Source of the DNA: Mesorhizobium sp.
GTDB taxonomy: Bacteria; Pseudomonadota; Alphaproteobacteria; Rhizobiales; Rhizobiaceae
Direction of reading: 5' to 3'
Length of the DNA stretch: 64,000 bases
NCBI RefSeq assembly: GCF_004963255.1
Contig: NZ_SUGA01000031.1
Span: 1-64,000, forward strand
In this document: piece after piece, positions 8,961-17,823 of the stretch
How positions within the stretch are numbered: position 1 is the first letter of the stretch
Layout of the letters: every line of letters starts with the position of its first letter
Position numbers and translations under genes: made by a program
The notes under the pieces: generated by a model
Database searches by the model: none
What the model saw: the letters and a program-made list of their open reading frames with translations, nothing else
Told to the model about the DNA's origin: nothing

Positions 8961-9884
8961 TCAGAGCGCGCCGTGCTTGGCGACTGTCTTGAGAATGCCG
9001 ACGAGCCCGGTTTCCCGCGCCGCCTTCAACTCCTCCTGGCCGCGGCCATTCACCGCGGCATTCGTCGAGGCCGTGATCGAACGGACCGTATCGCTGTCGA
9101 GCCTGGCATCCAGGAGCGTGTCCCAGATTGCCTGGTAGGTGGGGCCGTATTTGCGCAGGAAGTCTTCGATGCCGTCCGCGTTGAGCATGTTGGAAATGAA
9201 GGATCCCTGCAGGGTCCATTTCGGTCCTGGCCCGTACATGAAGGCCCTGTCGACGTCCTCGACCGAGGCGACGCCGTCGCGCACCAGCGCTATCGCCTCG
9301 CGCCACATCGCCGCCATCAGGCGCAAGGCAATATGGCCGGTCACTTCGCGGTTGAGCGTCACCGACTTCTTGCCGATGGCCTCGTAGACGGCGCGCGCTC
9401 GCTCGATCGCCTGCGGATCCGTCGCCTTGCCGCCGACGATCTCGACCAGCGGCATCAGATGCGCCGGGTTGAACGGATGGCCAAGCACGATGCGGTGGGG
9501 CAAACGGCACTCGGTCTGCATGTCGGAGACGAGAAGCGCCGAGGAAGAGGAGGCGATGATGACCGCGTCGCCGACATGGTCCTCGATCTCGGCGAGCAGC
9601 CGGCGCTTGAGTGGCAGATCCTCCGGACCGTTTTCCTGGACGAAGTCGACGCCCTCGAGCGTCTCGGCCAGCGTCTGGAAAAACTGGACAGCGCCGGGCG
9701 CCGGCGAGGGGCCTTTCAACGCGTCGAGATCGGCCATCAGGGCCGACAGAACGTCATGGAGGGTTGCCTCGCGCCGATCTGTCGGATCATAGACGCGCAC
9801 GTCATGTCCGGCGTGCGCGAAGCAGGCCGCCCAGCGCTGTCCGATCACACCGAAGCCGACCAGGCCGATCGTCAGCTTTTCCAT
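8961..9884 (-). CDS. 3-hydroxyacyl-CoA-dehydrogenase-family enzyme (L-carnitine dehydrogenase-like)
   Basis: The 307-residue protein has GFGVIG at 10-15 for NAD binding, the EDLPLKRRLLAEIEDH segment and HPFNPAHLMPLVEIVGG, which carries the catalytic histidine of the 3-hydroxyacyl-CoA dehydrogenase superfamily. Length and motifs fit the single-chain group that includes L-carnitine dehydrogenase and L-gulonate 3-dehydrogenase (lambda-crystallin). It would oxidise a beta-hydroxy acid to a beta-keto acid with NAD+. It lies 2 nt after the preceding gene's stop. There is no carnitine transporter or betainyl-CoA thiolase nearby, so a carnitine role is not established. Confidence 0.85.
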   Translation of the reverse strand: MEKLTIGLVGFGVIGQRWAACFAHAGHDVRVYDPTDRREATLHDVLSALMADLDALKGPSPAPGAVQFFQTLAETLEGVDFVQENGPEDLPLKRRLLAEIEDHVGDAVIIASSSSALLVSDMQTECRLPHRIVLGHPFNPAHLMPLVEIVGGKATDPQAIERARAVYEAIGKKSVTLNREVTGHIALRLMAAMWREAIALVRDGVASVEDVDRAFMYGPGPKWTLQGSFISNMLNADGIEDFLRKYGPTYQAIWDTLLDARLDSDTVRSITASTNAAVNGRGQEELKAARETGLVGILKTVAKHGAL

Positions 9885-9886
9885 CG

Positions 9887-10750
9887 TCAGGCCCTCCTTC
9901 CATCGAGCGCGGCGCGGAAGGCTTCATTGAGATCGTTCCACGGAATGAGCAGGTCGAGCCAGGCGCCGATCCGTCCGGCAACCAGGATCGCCTCGTCGAT
10001 CAGGCCATCGAACGGGTATGCGTCGCCCATCGCCGCCTTGAGCCGGAAAAGCAGCGCCGGCGTTTCCTCCATATGGCAGAAGTCGCGAAGGCGCGTCGCC
10101 GCCTTGTCGAGCGCCAGCGCGGCGGCGTGGCGCCGCATCGCTTCGCCCGTTCCGCGCTCGGCGCGGATCCACCACAGGAATTCATGCAGCACCCGGGCTT
10201 CCGATTCGGCGGTGAAGACGGGTCCCGCCGGATGCATGATGGCGCGCGAGGATGTCGCCTGGCCGATGTCGGACGGACAAGCGCCCCAGAGCGCCTTGCG
10301 TGCCGCGACGATATCCTGCGGCAGCGGCGATGGCGCCGGCGGCGCGGGGACACGGCCGTCCACCCTGGAAAGCGTGCCTTCGAGGATGCGGCGGCCCTGG
10401 TCTTGCTTGAGCGTGGCGGCGAGCTCGGCGATACCCTCCACCGGCGCGTCGAGATGGCCGAGCACGGTGACCTCGGCATTCTCGGCCTGCAGCGGCGCGA
10501 AGGTGATTTCGAGGAACTGCCGCACCGGCCAGTAGATGAAGGTGCCGGCGCTCGCGGCAAGCACATGCGTTGCGCCTTCCAGATCCTCCACGAAGGGCGC
10601 GTGCCAGTAGATGTGGCTGCCGGCGATTTTGGGCGTGTGCAGTTGCAGGCGCATGGGCAGGGCCGAAAGCAGCGCCCGGCGGGTGCGATCGGCATCGCCC
10701 GTGAGCCTTATCGGCCAGTTTTGCCCTTCGGCCGAGAAATTCAGGTCCAT
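9887..10750 (-). CDS. Protein of unknown function in the E1/E2 operon
   Basis: I do not recognise this 287-residue protein with confidence. There is no signal peptide and no membrane helix. Residues about 1-115 are rich in beta-strand-forming sequence (for example IAGSHIYWHAPFV and AGTFIYWPVRQFLEITF) and weakly recall the cyclophilin-like DUF3830 family. The C-terminal half looks helical and polar, with WWIRAERG and FCHMEETPALLFRLKAAMGD. The gene is packed between NIPSNAP and the carnitine-dehydrogenase-like gene with gaps of 1-2 nt, so it belongs to the pathway. A role as an isomerase, lyase or hydrolase would be a guess. Confidence 0.75.
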   Translation of the reverse strand: MDLNFSAEGQNWPIRLTGDADRTRRALLSALPMRLQLHTPKIAGSHIYWHAPFVEDLEGATHVLAASAGTFIYWPVRQFLEITFAPLQAENAEVTVLGHLDAPVEGIAELAATLKQDQGRRILEGTLSRVDGRVPAPPAPSPLPQDIVAARKALWGACPSDIGQATSSRAIMHPAGPVFTAESEARVLHEFLWWIRAERGTGEAMRRHAAALALDKAATRLRDFCHMEETPALLFRLKAAMGDAYPFDGLIDEAILVAGRIGAWLDLLIPWNDLNEAFRAALDGRRA

Positions 10751-10751
10751 C

Positions 10752-11075
10752 TTATTTCCCGGGATTGAAGAAGGAGACGGGCTTCAGGATCTGGTTGCGC
10801 ATGTCGAGCAGATAATCGGTCTCGATGACCTTGCGGCGATAGGCCTGCCATTCCGGATCGGCCTCCATGCGGTCGCGCCGCTCTTCCCGGTCGGCAAGGC
10901 TCGCGTATTTCCAGAGATGTACGGTGCGGGAGAGATCGCCGATATGGGTCTGGAAGAAGCCGAAGGGCTCGCCCAGATAATGCCGCTGCATGGGCAAGCC
11001 GACATCCTCATAGAGCTTGAGGAAATGCGGCAGCTTGTTGGGGCGGGCGGTGTAGGTGCGATGGTCGAAGATCAT
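10752..11075 (-). CDS. NIPSNAP-family protein
   Basis: A 107-residue alpha/beta ferredoxin-like protein opening with IFDHRTYTARPNKLPHFLKLYE and containing GFFQTHIGDLSRTVHLWKYASLADREERR, which is the NIPSNAP pattern. AGAAGGAG precedes the ATG. Bacterial NIPSNAP genes are often found in catabolic operons without a defined activity, and this one sits between the E2 gene and an unknown gene. Its exact role is unknown. Confidence 0.88.
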   Translation of the reverse strand: MIFDHRTYTARPNKLPHFLKLYEDVGLPMQRHYLGEPFGFFQTHIGDLSRTVHLWKYASLADREERRDRMEADPEWQAYRRKVIETDYLLDMRNQILKPVSFFNPGK

Positions 11076-11149
11076 CTCGGTTGCTCCTTCTGGTCGTGGT
11101 CCGGCGTCGCTTGAGCCGTCGAAATCGTGTCTGGTCTGTCGAATCGGGC

Positions 11150-12430
11150 TCAGCCGCAGCTCCGAACCGTCTCCGCGATGAGCCTGGCGGTCAGCGCCGG
11201 CGCTTCGATCTGCGGCACATGGCCGATGCCGTCGAGGAGATGGACCGCGGCAAAGCCCGGCGCGCGGGCCGCGTGGGCGGCCGGTATGACGCGGTCGAGC
11301 CGGCCCCAGACAAGCCGCGTCGGCACGCCAAGTTCGGCTAGCGCCGTCGTCAGGTCGAAGCCTTGCGTTCCGTCGGGAAACAGGGTCTCGGCCATCGTGG
11401 CTAGCGCGCCGCGATTGCCTGTCTTGTCGATCTGCCTGAGTGCTGCTTGCGCATAGCCGGCGGGCAGGGCTGCCGGATTGCCGACCATGACTGCCAGCCA
11501 CCGCTCCAGTGCCTGGACGCTGGTCGCGCGGGCAAACCCGGCGATGAAGCCCGCATTGATCTCGGGACCAAGCCCGCCTGGGGCAAAAAGGGTGACCGAG
11601 CGCACCGTGAGGCGACCGAGCCGGGCGAGCGCAAGGGCCGCCGCGCCGCCCAGCGAATGGCCGGCGAGATGGGCGTCCCGTACGCCGAAGGCGTCCAGGC
11701 GATCGGAGAGGTCGAAGGCGATCTCCTCGATATCCTTCGCGGGCCGCGCGGCTTCGGCGCCGTGGCCGGGCAGGTCGAGGCTGATCGTCTCAATTCCCGG
11801 TTCGAGCAGCGGCACGACCTGCCGCCAGACGGAGCTGTCGGCTCCGAAGCCATGCAGCAGCAGCACCGGTGCCGTTTGTCGCGGCGGCGCAGCAGCGGGC
11901 GATGCCACCGCGGCCCGGGCCACACGGATCCCGCCAGGCTCGTCCTGACGCGCGGCGAGAGCGGCGTCGATATCGCGCTTCTTGATGCGGCCTCTGGGAC
12001 CGCTTCCGGCAATGGTCGAAAGATCGAGACCCGCCGCGGCGGCAAGCCGGCGAGCGAGCGGGCTGGCGATGGCGCGTGTGCCGCTCCGGCTGGCGGGGGA
12101 AGAGGCGTTGCTTGCCGCGAGCAGAGGACTGGCTGCCGACGATGTCGCGGCCGGTGTGCCGGCCGAGACGGTCCGGCCCGAGGGCCTCTCGTCGGCGATG
12201 GTGCCGAGCACCGCGCCCACCGGCGCTTCCTGCCCTTCGAGGAAGAAGATGTCCGCCAGCCAGCCATCGCGGTCGGCTTCGATCTCGGTTGCCGCCTTGG
12301 CCGTCTCGACGGTGACGACAAGATCGCCGGCCTTGACCGGATCGCCCGGTTTGGCCGCCCAGGCGACCACCAGCACGGCTTCCATATATTCGCCGCCGGC
12401 GCTGTCGATGCTGATTGGATGGATGGCCAT
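11150..12430 (-). CDS. Lipoyl-domain / alpha-beta hydrolase fusion (AcoC-type E2 component)
   Basis: The 426-residue protein has three parts: a lipoyl domain (about 1-85, lipoylated lysine expected in ETAKAATEIEA), a peripheral-subunit-binding domain (about 125-165, ASPLARRLAAAAGLDLSTIAGSGPRGRI) and an alpha/beta hydrolase (about 185-426) with LLLHGFGADSSVW, the nucleophile elbow AGHSLGGAA and a late GIGHVPQIEAP histidine. It lacks the large acyltransferase core of pyruvate dehydrogenase E2, as in acetoin-dehydrogenase AcoC. The lipoyl motif reads TAKA rather than the usual TDKA. Directly downstream of E1 alpha and beta, it should carry an acyl group from TPP-dependent cleavage of a diketone or ketol. 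Confidence 0.9.
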   Translation of the reverse strand: MAIHPISIDSAGGEYMEAVLVVAWAAKPGDPVKAGDLVVTVETAKAATEIEADRDGWLADIFFLEGQEAPVGAVLGTIADERPSGRTVSAGTPAATSSAASPLLAASNASSPASRSGTRAIASPLARRLAAAAGLDLSTIAGSGPRGRIKKRDIDAALAARQDEPGGIRVARAAVASPAAAPPRQTAPVLLLHGFGADSSVWRQVVPLLEPGIETISLDLPGHGAEAARPAKDIEEIAFDLSDRLDAFGVRDAHLAGHSLGGAAALALARLGRLTVRSVTLFAPGGLGPEINAGFIAGFARATSVQALERWLAVMVGNPAALPAGYAQAALRQIDKTGNRGALATMAETLFPDGTQGFDLTTALAELGVPTRLVWGRLDRVIPAAHAARAPGFAAVHLLDGIGHVPQIEAPALTARLIAETVRSCG

Positions 12431-12441
12431 CGCCGTCTCCG

Positions 12442-13416
12442 TCACTTCAGCGTCGTCAGCGCGGCGGCGCGGATCTTCTCGGCACTCGGCAGCATCGCCG
12501 TCTCGAGCGGCTCGGAATAGGGGATCGGCATGTCCGGCAGCGTGACGCGCGCGACCGGCGCGTCCAGCTCGTCGAAAGCGTGATCCATGATCGTGGCCGA
12601 CAGCTCGGCGGCATAGCCGCAGAAGCGCCAACCTTCATTGACCACCACCGCATGATGCGTCTTGGCGATCGAGGCGACGATGGCATTGACGTCGAGGGGG
12701 CGCAGCGACCGGAGGTCGACGATCTCGGCCGAAACGCCGTCCGTGGCCAGAAGATCGGCGGCCTTCGACGCCTCGATCACCATCTTGGACGTGGCGAAGA
12801 CCGAGATGTCGCTGCCCTCGCGCACAATCGCCGCCTTGCCAAGCGGCACCGTGACGTCGCCGTCAGGCACCTCGCCGCGGATATTGTAGAGCAGCTTGTG
12901 CTCGAGGAAGACGACAGGCTGATCGTCGCGGATGGCCGCCTTCAGCATGCCCTTGGCGTCGGCCGGCGTCGAAGGCGCGACGACCTTGATTCCGGGAATA
13001 TGCGCGACCATGGAATCGAGCGCCTTGGAGTGCTGCGCGCCGGCGCCGGCGCCACCACCGCCCTGGGTGCGCAGCACGAAGGGCATCTTCACCTGGCCGT
13101 TCCAGATGTAATTGTAGATCGAGGCCTGGTTGACCAGCGCATCGAGCGTCAGCGGCATGAAATCCGCATACATGATTTCAAGCACCGGCCGGGTGCCGGT
13201 CATGGCGGCGGTCACCGCCATGGCGGTCAGCGCCTGTTCGGAGATCGGCGTGTCGCGCACCCGCTTTTCGCCGAACTCCTCCATCAGTCCCTTTGTCACC
13301 TTGAAGACGCCGCCATAGCGGGCGATGTCCTCGCCGAAGAGGAAGACGGAAGGGTCGGCCTGCATTTCCTCGCGCAGCGCGGCATTGAGCGCTTCGGCAT
13401 ATCGCATCATCGCCAT
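12442..13416 (-). CDS. TPP-dependent dehydrogenase E1 component, beta subunit (acetoin/pyruvate type)
   Basis: The 324-residue protein is a transketolase-type beta subunit: EALNAALREEMQADPSVFLFGEDIARYGGVF with the catalytic-site glutamate, RVRDTPISEQALTAMAVTAAMTG, and a C-terminal domain from about residue 200. It works as an alpha2beta2 E1 with the gene product just upstream (gap of 1 nt) to decarboxylate or cleave a 2-keto compound. AcoB and PdhB are the closest families; the AcoC-type E2 next door favours the acetoin-dehydrogenase group. Confidence 0.93.
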   Translation of the reverse strand: MAMMRYAEALNAALREEMQADPSVFLFGEDIARYGGVFKVTKGLMEEFGEKRVRDTPISEQALTAMAVTAAMTGTRPVLEIMYADFMPLTLDALVNQASIYNYIWNGQVKMPFVLRTQGGGGAGAGAQHSKALDSMVAHIPGIKVVAPSTPADAKGMLKAAIRDDQPVVFLEHKLLYNIRGEVPDGDVTVPLGKAAIVREGSDISVFATSKMVIEASKAADLLATDGVSAEIVDLRSLRPLDVNAIVASIAKTHHAVVVNEGWRFCGYAAELSATIMDHAFDELDAPVARVTLPDMPIPYSEPLETAMLPSAEKIRAAALTTLK

Positions 13417-13417
13417 G

Positions 13418-14389
13418 TCAATGCGCCTCGCTATAGGGATTGCAGGCTTCGTCGATCATGAATTCCGGCATCGGGTCGGAAAGCGCGGCTTCGAACGCCT
13501 CGTCCGTCTCGGCCCTGGCGGCGGCCTCGATCGCGGCGAGCCGCGCCTCGTCGACCTTTTCCGACAGCGCCTTGCGCGAGATCAGCAGGGGGTCGCGCGC
13601 CTTCCAGGCTGCTATGTCCTCCGGTTTCTGGTAGCCGCCCATGTCGGAGGTGGAGAAGCCTTCGACGCGATAGGTCTTGCATTCGACCATGCCAGGACCC
13701 TCGCCGCGCCTCGCCCGCTCCACCATGGCCGACACGGCGCGGTAGACGGCGACCGCGTCGTTGCCGTCGACAATCTCGGCCGGCATGGCATAGCCGGCTG
13801 CCCGGATCGACAGATCCGCGACCGGCGACTGGACGTCGGAAGGAACCGTCAGCCCGAACTGGTTGTGCTCGAGCACGAAGACGACCGGCAGCTTCCAGAG
13901 CCCGGCCATGTTCATCGCTTCGTGGCAGATGCCGGTCTGGGCGGCGCCGTCGCCGAAGATGCACATGGCGACATTGCCGGTGCCGAGGATCTGCATGGAC
14001 AACGCCATGCCGGTGGCGGCGGGAATGCCGGCGCCGACGATGGCATTGCCGCCGATCACACCCTTCTCGGCGTCGGCGACCAGCATGTGCCCGGCGCGCC
14101 CGCCGCAGGCGCCGGTGGCCCTGCCGAATATCTCGGCCACCACGGGACGCATGGCCATGCCCTTGCCGATATAGACGGCATGACCGCGGTGCGTCGTGGC
14201 CACCTTGTCGCCGATCTCCAGCGTCGCCGTCGCGCCGACGCCGACAGCCTCCTGGCCGTCGCACCGGTGGATTGGACCGCGTGTGCGCCCTTCCTTGTGA
14301 AGCGCTCCGAGCCGCTCTTCCAGATGCCGCACGAGCAGCATCCGGCGATAGATTTCCAGCTGTTGTTCGACGGAAGGAGTGTTCTTCAC
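13418..14389 (-). CDS. TPP-dependent dehydrogenase E1 component, alpha subunit (acetoin/pyruvate type)
   Basis: The 323-residue protein carries the E1 alpha pattern: RMLLVRHLEERLGALHKEG, a TPP-binding GDGAAQTG and, about 30 residues on, EHNQFGLTV in place of the usual ENNxY. I start it at GTG 14389, where GGGGA lies about 8 nt upstream, because no ATG is available before the conserved RRMLLVRHLEE helix. It heads the eight-gene operon running down to 8182. A perfect TGTCGACA-type palindrome lies 35 nt upstream. No E3 gene is in the window; the cell's general E3 would be needed. Confidence 0.92.
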   Translation of the reverse strand: MKNTPSVEQQLEIYRRMLLVRHLEERLGALHKEGRTRGPIHRCDGQEAVGVGATATLEIGDKVATTHRGHAVYIGKGMAMRPVVAEIFGRATGACGGRAGHMLVADAEKGVIGGNAIVGAGIPAATGMALSMQILGTGNVAMCIFGDGAAQTGICHEAMNMAGLWKLPVVFVLEHNQFGLTVPSDVQSPVADLSIRAAGYAMPAEIVDGNDAVAVYRAVSAMVERARRGEGPGMVECKTYRVEGFSTSDMGGYQKPEDIAAWKARDPLLISRKALSEKVDEARLAAIEAAARAETDEAFEAALSDPMPEFMIDEACNPYSEAH

Positions 14390-14423
14390 GGCTATCCCCG
14401 ATTTCGTGCCGAAATTAAATACA

Positions 14424-14439
14424 AAAGTGTCGACACTTT
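14424..14439. promoter_or_regulatory. Putative GntR operator, site 3 (16-nt perfect palindrome)
   Basis: AAAGTGTCGACACTTT is the longest and most perfect copy of the motif. It lies between the divergent E1 alpha operon (start 14389) and an SDR gene (start 14492), in the AT-rich centre of the gap. Confidence 0.75.
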
Positions 14440-14491
14440 GCAAGCACTTCTGCAAGATGGGGTGAAAACAAGTTGCAAAAGGGGACTTGCC

Positions 14492-15238
14492 ATGCGGCTC
14501 CAGGACAAGGCGGCCATCGTCACGGGGGCCGGTGCCGGCATCGGCGCCGCCGTCACCACGCTGTTCGTGCAGGAGGGCGCCCGCGTGCTGGCTGTCGACC
14601 GCGACGGCGCCCGGGCCAGCGAAGTGGCGGACAGGACCAGGGCCCTGGCGATGGAGGCGGACGTCTCCGACGAGGCCTCCGTCGCGGCAATGGTGCGCTA
14701 CGCTCAAGAGGCTTTCGGCCGGATAGACGTGCTGGTCAACAATGCCGGCTACGGCATTCGCGGCTCGGTCGTCGACACCTCGGCAGGAGATTGGGACGCG
14801 CTGATGGCGGTGAACCTCAAGGGCGTCTTCCTGTGTTCCAAGCATGCCATTCCCGTCATGGCCGCCGGTGGCGGCGGGGTCATTGTGAACACCGCCTCGA
14901 ACGTCGCCCATGTCGGACTTGCCGACCGGGCCGCCTATGTGGCCTCGAAAGGCGGCGTCGCGGCGCTGACGCGCGCCATGGCGCTGGACCATGCGGGCCA
15001 GAACATCCGCGTCAACGCGGTGGCGCCGGGCGTCACCTGGTCGAGCTATTTCGACAGAATGCTGGAAACCCATCCCGACCCGGAGGGATTTGTCGCAGCC
15101 CTCAATGCACGCGCGCCGATGAACCGCGTCGCGCAGCCGATCGAGATCGCCAATGCGATATTGTGGCTCGCCAGTGGCGAATCTTCCTTCGCGACCGGGT
15201 CGATCCTGACGGTCGACGGCGGCATGACCGCCTGGTGA
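14492..15238 (+). CDS. Short-chain dehydrogenase/reductase
   Basis: The 248-residue classical SDR has TGAGAGIG at 11-18, DVLVNNAGYG, a Ser-Tyr-Lys set ending YVASKGG, and the C-terminal FATGSILTVDGGMTAW typical of the FabG-like branch. The ATG at 14492 follows AAGGGGACTTGCC. It is divergent from the E1 alpha operon across the strongest operator copy, so it is probably co-regulated. The substrate is unknown. Confidence 0.9.
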   Translation: MRLQDKAAIVTGAGAGIGAAVTTLFVQEGARVLAVDRDGARASEVADRTRALAMEADVSDEASVAAMVRYAQEAFGRIDVLVNNAGYGIRGSVVDTSAGDWDALMAVNLKGVFLCSKHAIPVMAAGGGGVIVNTASNVAHVGLADRAAYVASKGGVAALTRAMALDHAGQNIRVNAVAPGVTWSSYFDRMLETHPDPEGFVAALNARAPMNRVAQPIEIANAILWLASGESSFATGSILTVDGGMTAW

Positions 15239-15280
15239 GCCCAGGCTCCGTTGCATCACGGCGGCGCGTCCTTCGCGGCA

Positions 15281-17020
15281 TCAGGCAACGGGCGGGATGG
15301 AGCGCAGAGCGGCGAGCATCTCGTCGAGGTCGGCGCAAGGCAGGCAGCCGAGGTTGGCGATATCCTTGGTCACGTCGACCGGCAGGCCCGAATTGGAGTC
15401 CTTGGGCACCTCGTTCAGCCGCCCGCCGATCAGGACCGGCAGGGCAAGTCCGCGTGCCGCCATAGCCGCTTTCAGCGCCTGCGCATAGCGCAGCGCCACG
15501 CCATTATAGGTGCTGACCGCGATGGCGTCCGCGCCGGTTTCGGCGGCGCAGGCGACGAGCGCCTCCGGGTCAATGGCCACACCGGCATCGGCGATGGCGA
15601 CGCCCAGGCCCTCGAGCGCCTGCTCGACGAGATATTTGCCATGCTCGTGCACGTCGGTGGTGCCGATGCAGACGGTGAGGTTCCTTGAGGCCTGCATCTG
15701 CCTTTGCGCCGCCACCCAGCTTGCCGCCTTGTCGTTGAGCTCTCGCGCCCATTCGGCATGGATCAGCGGCGCACGTCCGCGCTGGCCGATGGCGCCCGGA
15801 CCGAAAAGCGCTTCCAGGCGTTTCGGCCCGATGCGGCGGATGGCCAGCATCAGAGCGGCGGGATCATCCATCGCGACCCCGCGCTCGGCGAGGCCGGCGA
15901 GAGCGGAATCGGCAAAGCGCCGCCCGCCTTCGACCAGCACGTCCGCCATCGCCTCCACCCTTGTCCAGTCGAGGATCGGGTCATAGAAGGGCGCGTGCAG
16001 CGTTAGCCGGTGGGCGAAGGTCTGCGCGTCGATGATCTCGTCGACATCGGGAATGCGCTGGTTCTCCGTCACCGGCACGGGATTGACCGCATGGCCGGAG
16101 GGCCATCGGCCCATGGCGAGTATGTCGGCCAGGAGATAGCTCGCCAGGCTCGCGTAATTGCCGGCCGGCGTCGACTGATAGGAGACGGTGTTGCCGAAGA
16201 TCATTGTGCCCGGCGTCTCGGTGACCCGGACCAGGGCCGCGTGAAAGGCGGCGCGCGACAGCGGATCGCTGAAATGATGGCCGTAGCAATGGCCAAGGCG
16301 CGCGCCGATCAGCGTCTCGACGATGTGCTTTTCCACCAGCACCATGCCGAGCGCGCAGGCCATGTCGATGAAAAGCCCGGCGAAGCCGTCGTCGAGGTTG
16401 GAATGGACAAGGATCTCCGCATCCTGCGCGGCGATCAGACCGAGCGCGGTGACGGTCGCTTCGGTGGTCGCCACGTCATCGTCCCAGTAAGGCAGCCGGA
16501 AGGTGAAATACTGTCCGAGATTGCCTATGGCCGTCGCTCCGGCGGCAATCGCCGCGCGGGTGTTTTCGACTGCGCCCGGCAGGCCGAGCATGAAGTCGCC
16601 GAAATGGGCGGCGGCGGGCGCGGCGTTGGTGATGCGGGCGAAATCTTCCGGACCGGTCAGCACAATGCCGGTGCCGCGCGCGGCCTTGGCGCGCATGGCC
16701 TGCGGATAGCCCATCGACCAGTCCAGCGTGATGCCGAAACGATCGACCGTCACGCCTGCCTTGCGGCATTGCTCATGCACCTCGCCGATCGCCGCGATGG
16801 TGCGGTCGACGCTTCGGAAGCCGATATGCGCGTGCTGCATGACCCGCCTTTCGGTCGCCGCCTTGCGTTTCCACGCCGCTTCCGACGGCACACCGGCCTC
16901 GGTGAGAAAGCGGCAGGTGCCGAGCCGCCAGTCGCGGGCCATTATGCGCCCCTCGGCAAGCAGGACGGCCCCCGGCTTGAGGCGCGGGTCGATGAGTGCG
17001 GGAGCGGCGTCGGCGGTCAT
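15281..17020 (-). CDS. Cobalamin-dependent mutase-like protein (glutamate-mutase E/S-like, single chain)
   Basis: The 579-residue protein has two parts. Residues about 1-440 resemble the TIM-barrel catalytic subunit of glutamate (methylaspartate) mutase. Residues about 447-579 form a B12-binding domain with the base-off motif D456-x-H458-x-x-G461 (in TTDVHEHGKYL), the Ser in IAVSTYNG and the GG of VLIGGRL. The cobalamin-liganding histidine is therefore present. In clostridial glutamate mutase the two parts are separate subunits; here they are fused, catalytic part first. It should carry out a radical carbon-skeleton or amino-group rearrangement. The gene ends a four-gene operon and overlaps the hydrolase stop by 4 nt. 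The substrate is unknown, and no reactivating chaperone is nearby. Confidence 0.85.
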   Translation of the reverse strand: MTADAAPALIDPRLKPGAVLLAEGRIMARDWRLGTCRFLTEAGVPSEAAWKRKAATERRVMQHAHIGFRSVDRTIAAIGEVHEQCRKAGVTVDRFGITLDWSMGYPQAMRAKAARGTGIVLTGPEDFARITNAAPAAAHFGDFMLGLPGAVENTRAAIAAGATAIGNLGQYFTFRLPYWDDDVATTEATVTALGLIAAQDAEILVHSNLDDGFAGLFIDMACALGMVLVEKHIVETLIGARLGHCYGHHFSDPLSRAAFHAALVRVTETPGTMIFGNTVSYQSTPAGNYASLASYLLADILAMGRWPSGHAVNPVPVTENQRIPDVDEIIDAQTFAHRLTLHAPFYDPILDWTRVEAMADVLVEGGRRFADSALAGLAERGVAMDDPAALMLAIRRIGPKRLEALFGPGAIGQRGRAPLIHAEWARELNDKAASWVAAQRQMQASRNLTVCIGTTDVHEHGKYLVEQALEGLGVAIADAGVAIDPEALVACAAETGADAIAVSTYNGVALRYAQALKAAMAARGLALPVLIGGRLNEVPKDSNSGLPVDVTKDIANLGCLPCADLDEMLAALRSIPPVA

Positions 17021-17823
17021 GATATCTGCTGTTCGGTTTCGGCAATGAAGCGACGGATGATGGCGGCGAACCCCTCGGGATCGGCGAGGGGATGGAAATG
17101 CGCGCCCGCGATGGACGTGTATCTCGCCGCCGGTATCGCGGCTGCGATGGCTTGCGACAGGGCAGGCGGCGTCACGACATCGCCGATGGCGGCGATCACC
17201 TGGACCGGGGCCGCGATACGCGGCAGGTCGGCGAGGCGGTCGTGGTCGAGCAACATGCGTACGCGCGCGGCCGCGACGGCAAGCGGAGCGAGCGTCCGGG
17301 AGGCGGCGGCGACCGCGGCTTCGAGCTGCTCCTCATGCGCTTCGAGATAGGAAGGCTCGTGGCAAAGCACATGGCCAAGGCGCTGATAGGTTTCAGCCAT
17401 GCCGGCCTCGAGCAGCTCGGCGCGGGCGCTGAAGAGCATACGGAAGCGCGCATCGGCCTGTGCCCAGGAACTGCTGATCGTGTAGCTGAGCCCAAGGCCG
17501 GCGTGATCGAGCGCGAGCACTTGCGCGATGGCGCCGCCGGTCGAATGCCCGATGATGTGCGCCGGCCCGTCCGTGCTCGCCAGCAGACCGGCCACGTCAC
17601 TCGCAATCAGCGGAATGGAATAGGGGCCCTCCGGGCGGTCGCTGCGGCCGGCGCCGCGATGGTCGGTGACGATAAGGCGATGGTCGACCTCGAGCAGGCG
17701 CGCCACGCCGGCCCAGAACCGTCCGTCCCCACCGAGCCCCGGGATGAGGACCAGGCGCGGACCGTTCGCGCCAAACGTTTCGTAATGGATGCGGCATCCG
17801 TCGGCGGCGGTGAAGAACGCCAT
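17017..17823 (-). CDS. Alpha/beta hydrolase
   Basis: The 268-residue protein has an oxyanion-region LVLIPGLGGDGRFW, the nucleophile elbow GHSTGG (Ser94), and a late histidine in IAGAHFHPLADPEGF. These fit a soluble esterase, lactonase or C-C hydrolase of the 3-oxoadipate enol-lactonase type. I use ATG 17823, which shares TGATG with the upstream stop; a TTG one codon earlier is less likely. It probably acts on an ester, lactone or thioester intermediate between the dehydrogenase-like protein upstream and the B12 enzyme downstream (inference). Confidence 0.9.
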   Translation of the reverse strand: MAFFTAADGCRIHYETFGANGPRLVLIPGLGGDGRFWAGVARLLEVDHRLIVTDHRGAGRSDRPEGPYSIPLIASDVAGLLASTDGPAHIIGHSTGGAIAQVLALDHAGLGLSYTISSSWAQADARFRMLFSARAELLEAGMAETYQRLGHVLCHEPSYLEAHEEQLEAAVAAASRTLAPLAVAAARVRMLLDHDRLADLPRIAAPVQVIAAIGDVVTPPALSQAIAAAIPAARYTSIAGAHFHPLADPEGFAAIIRRFIAETEQQIS

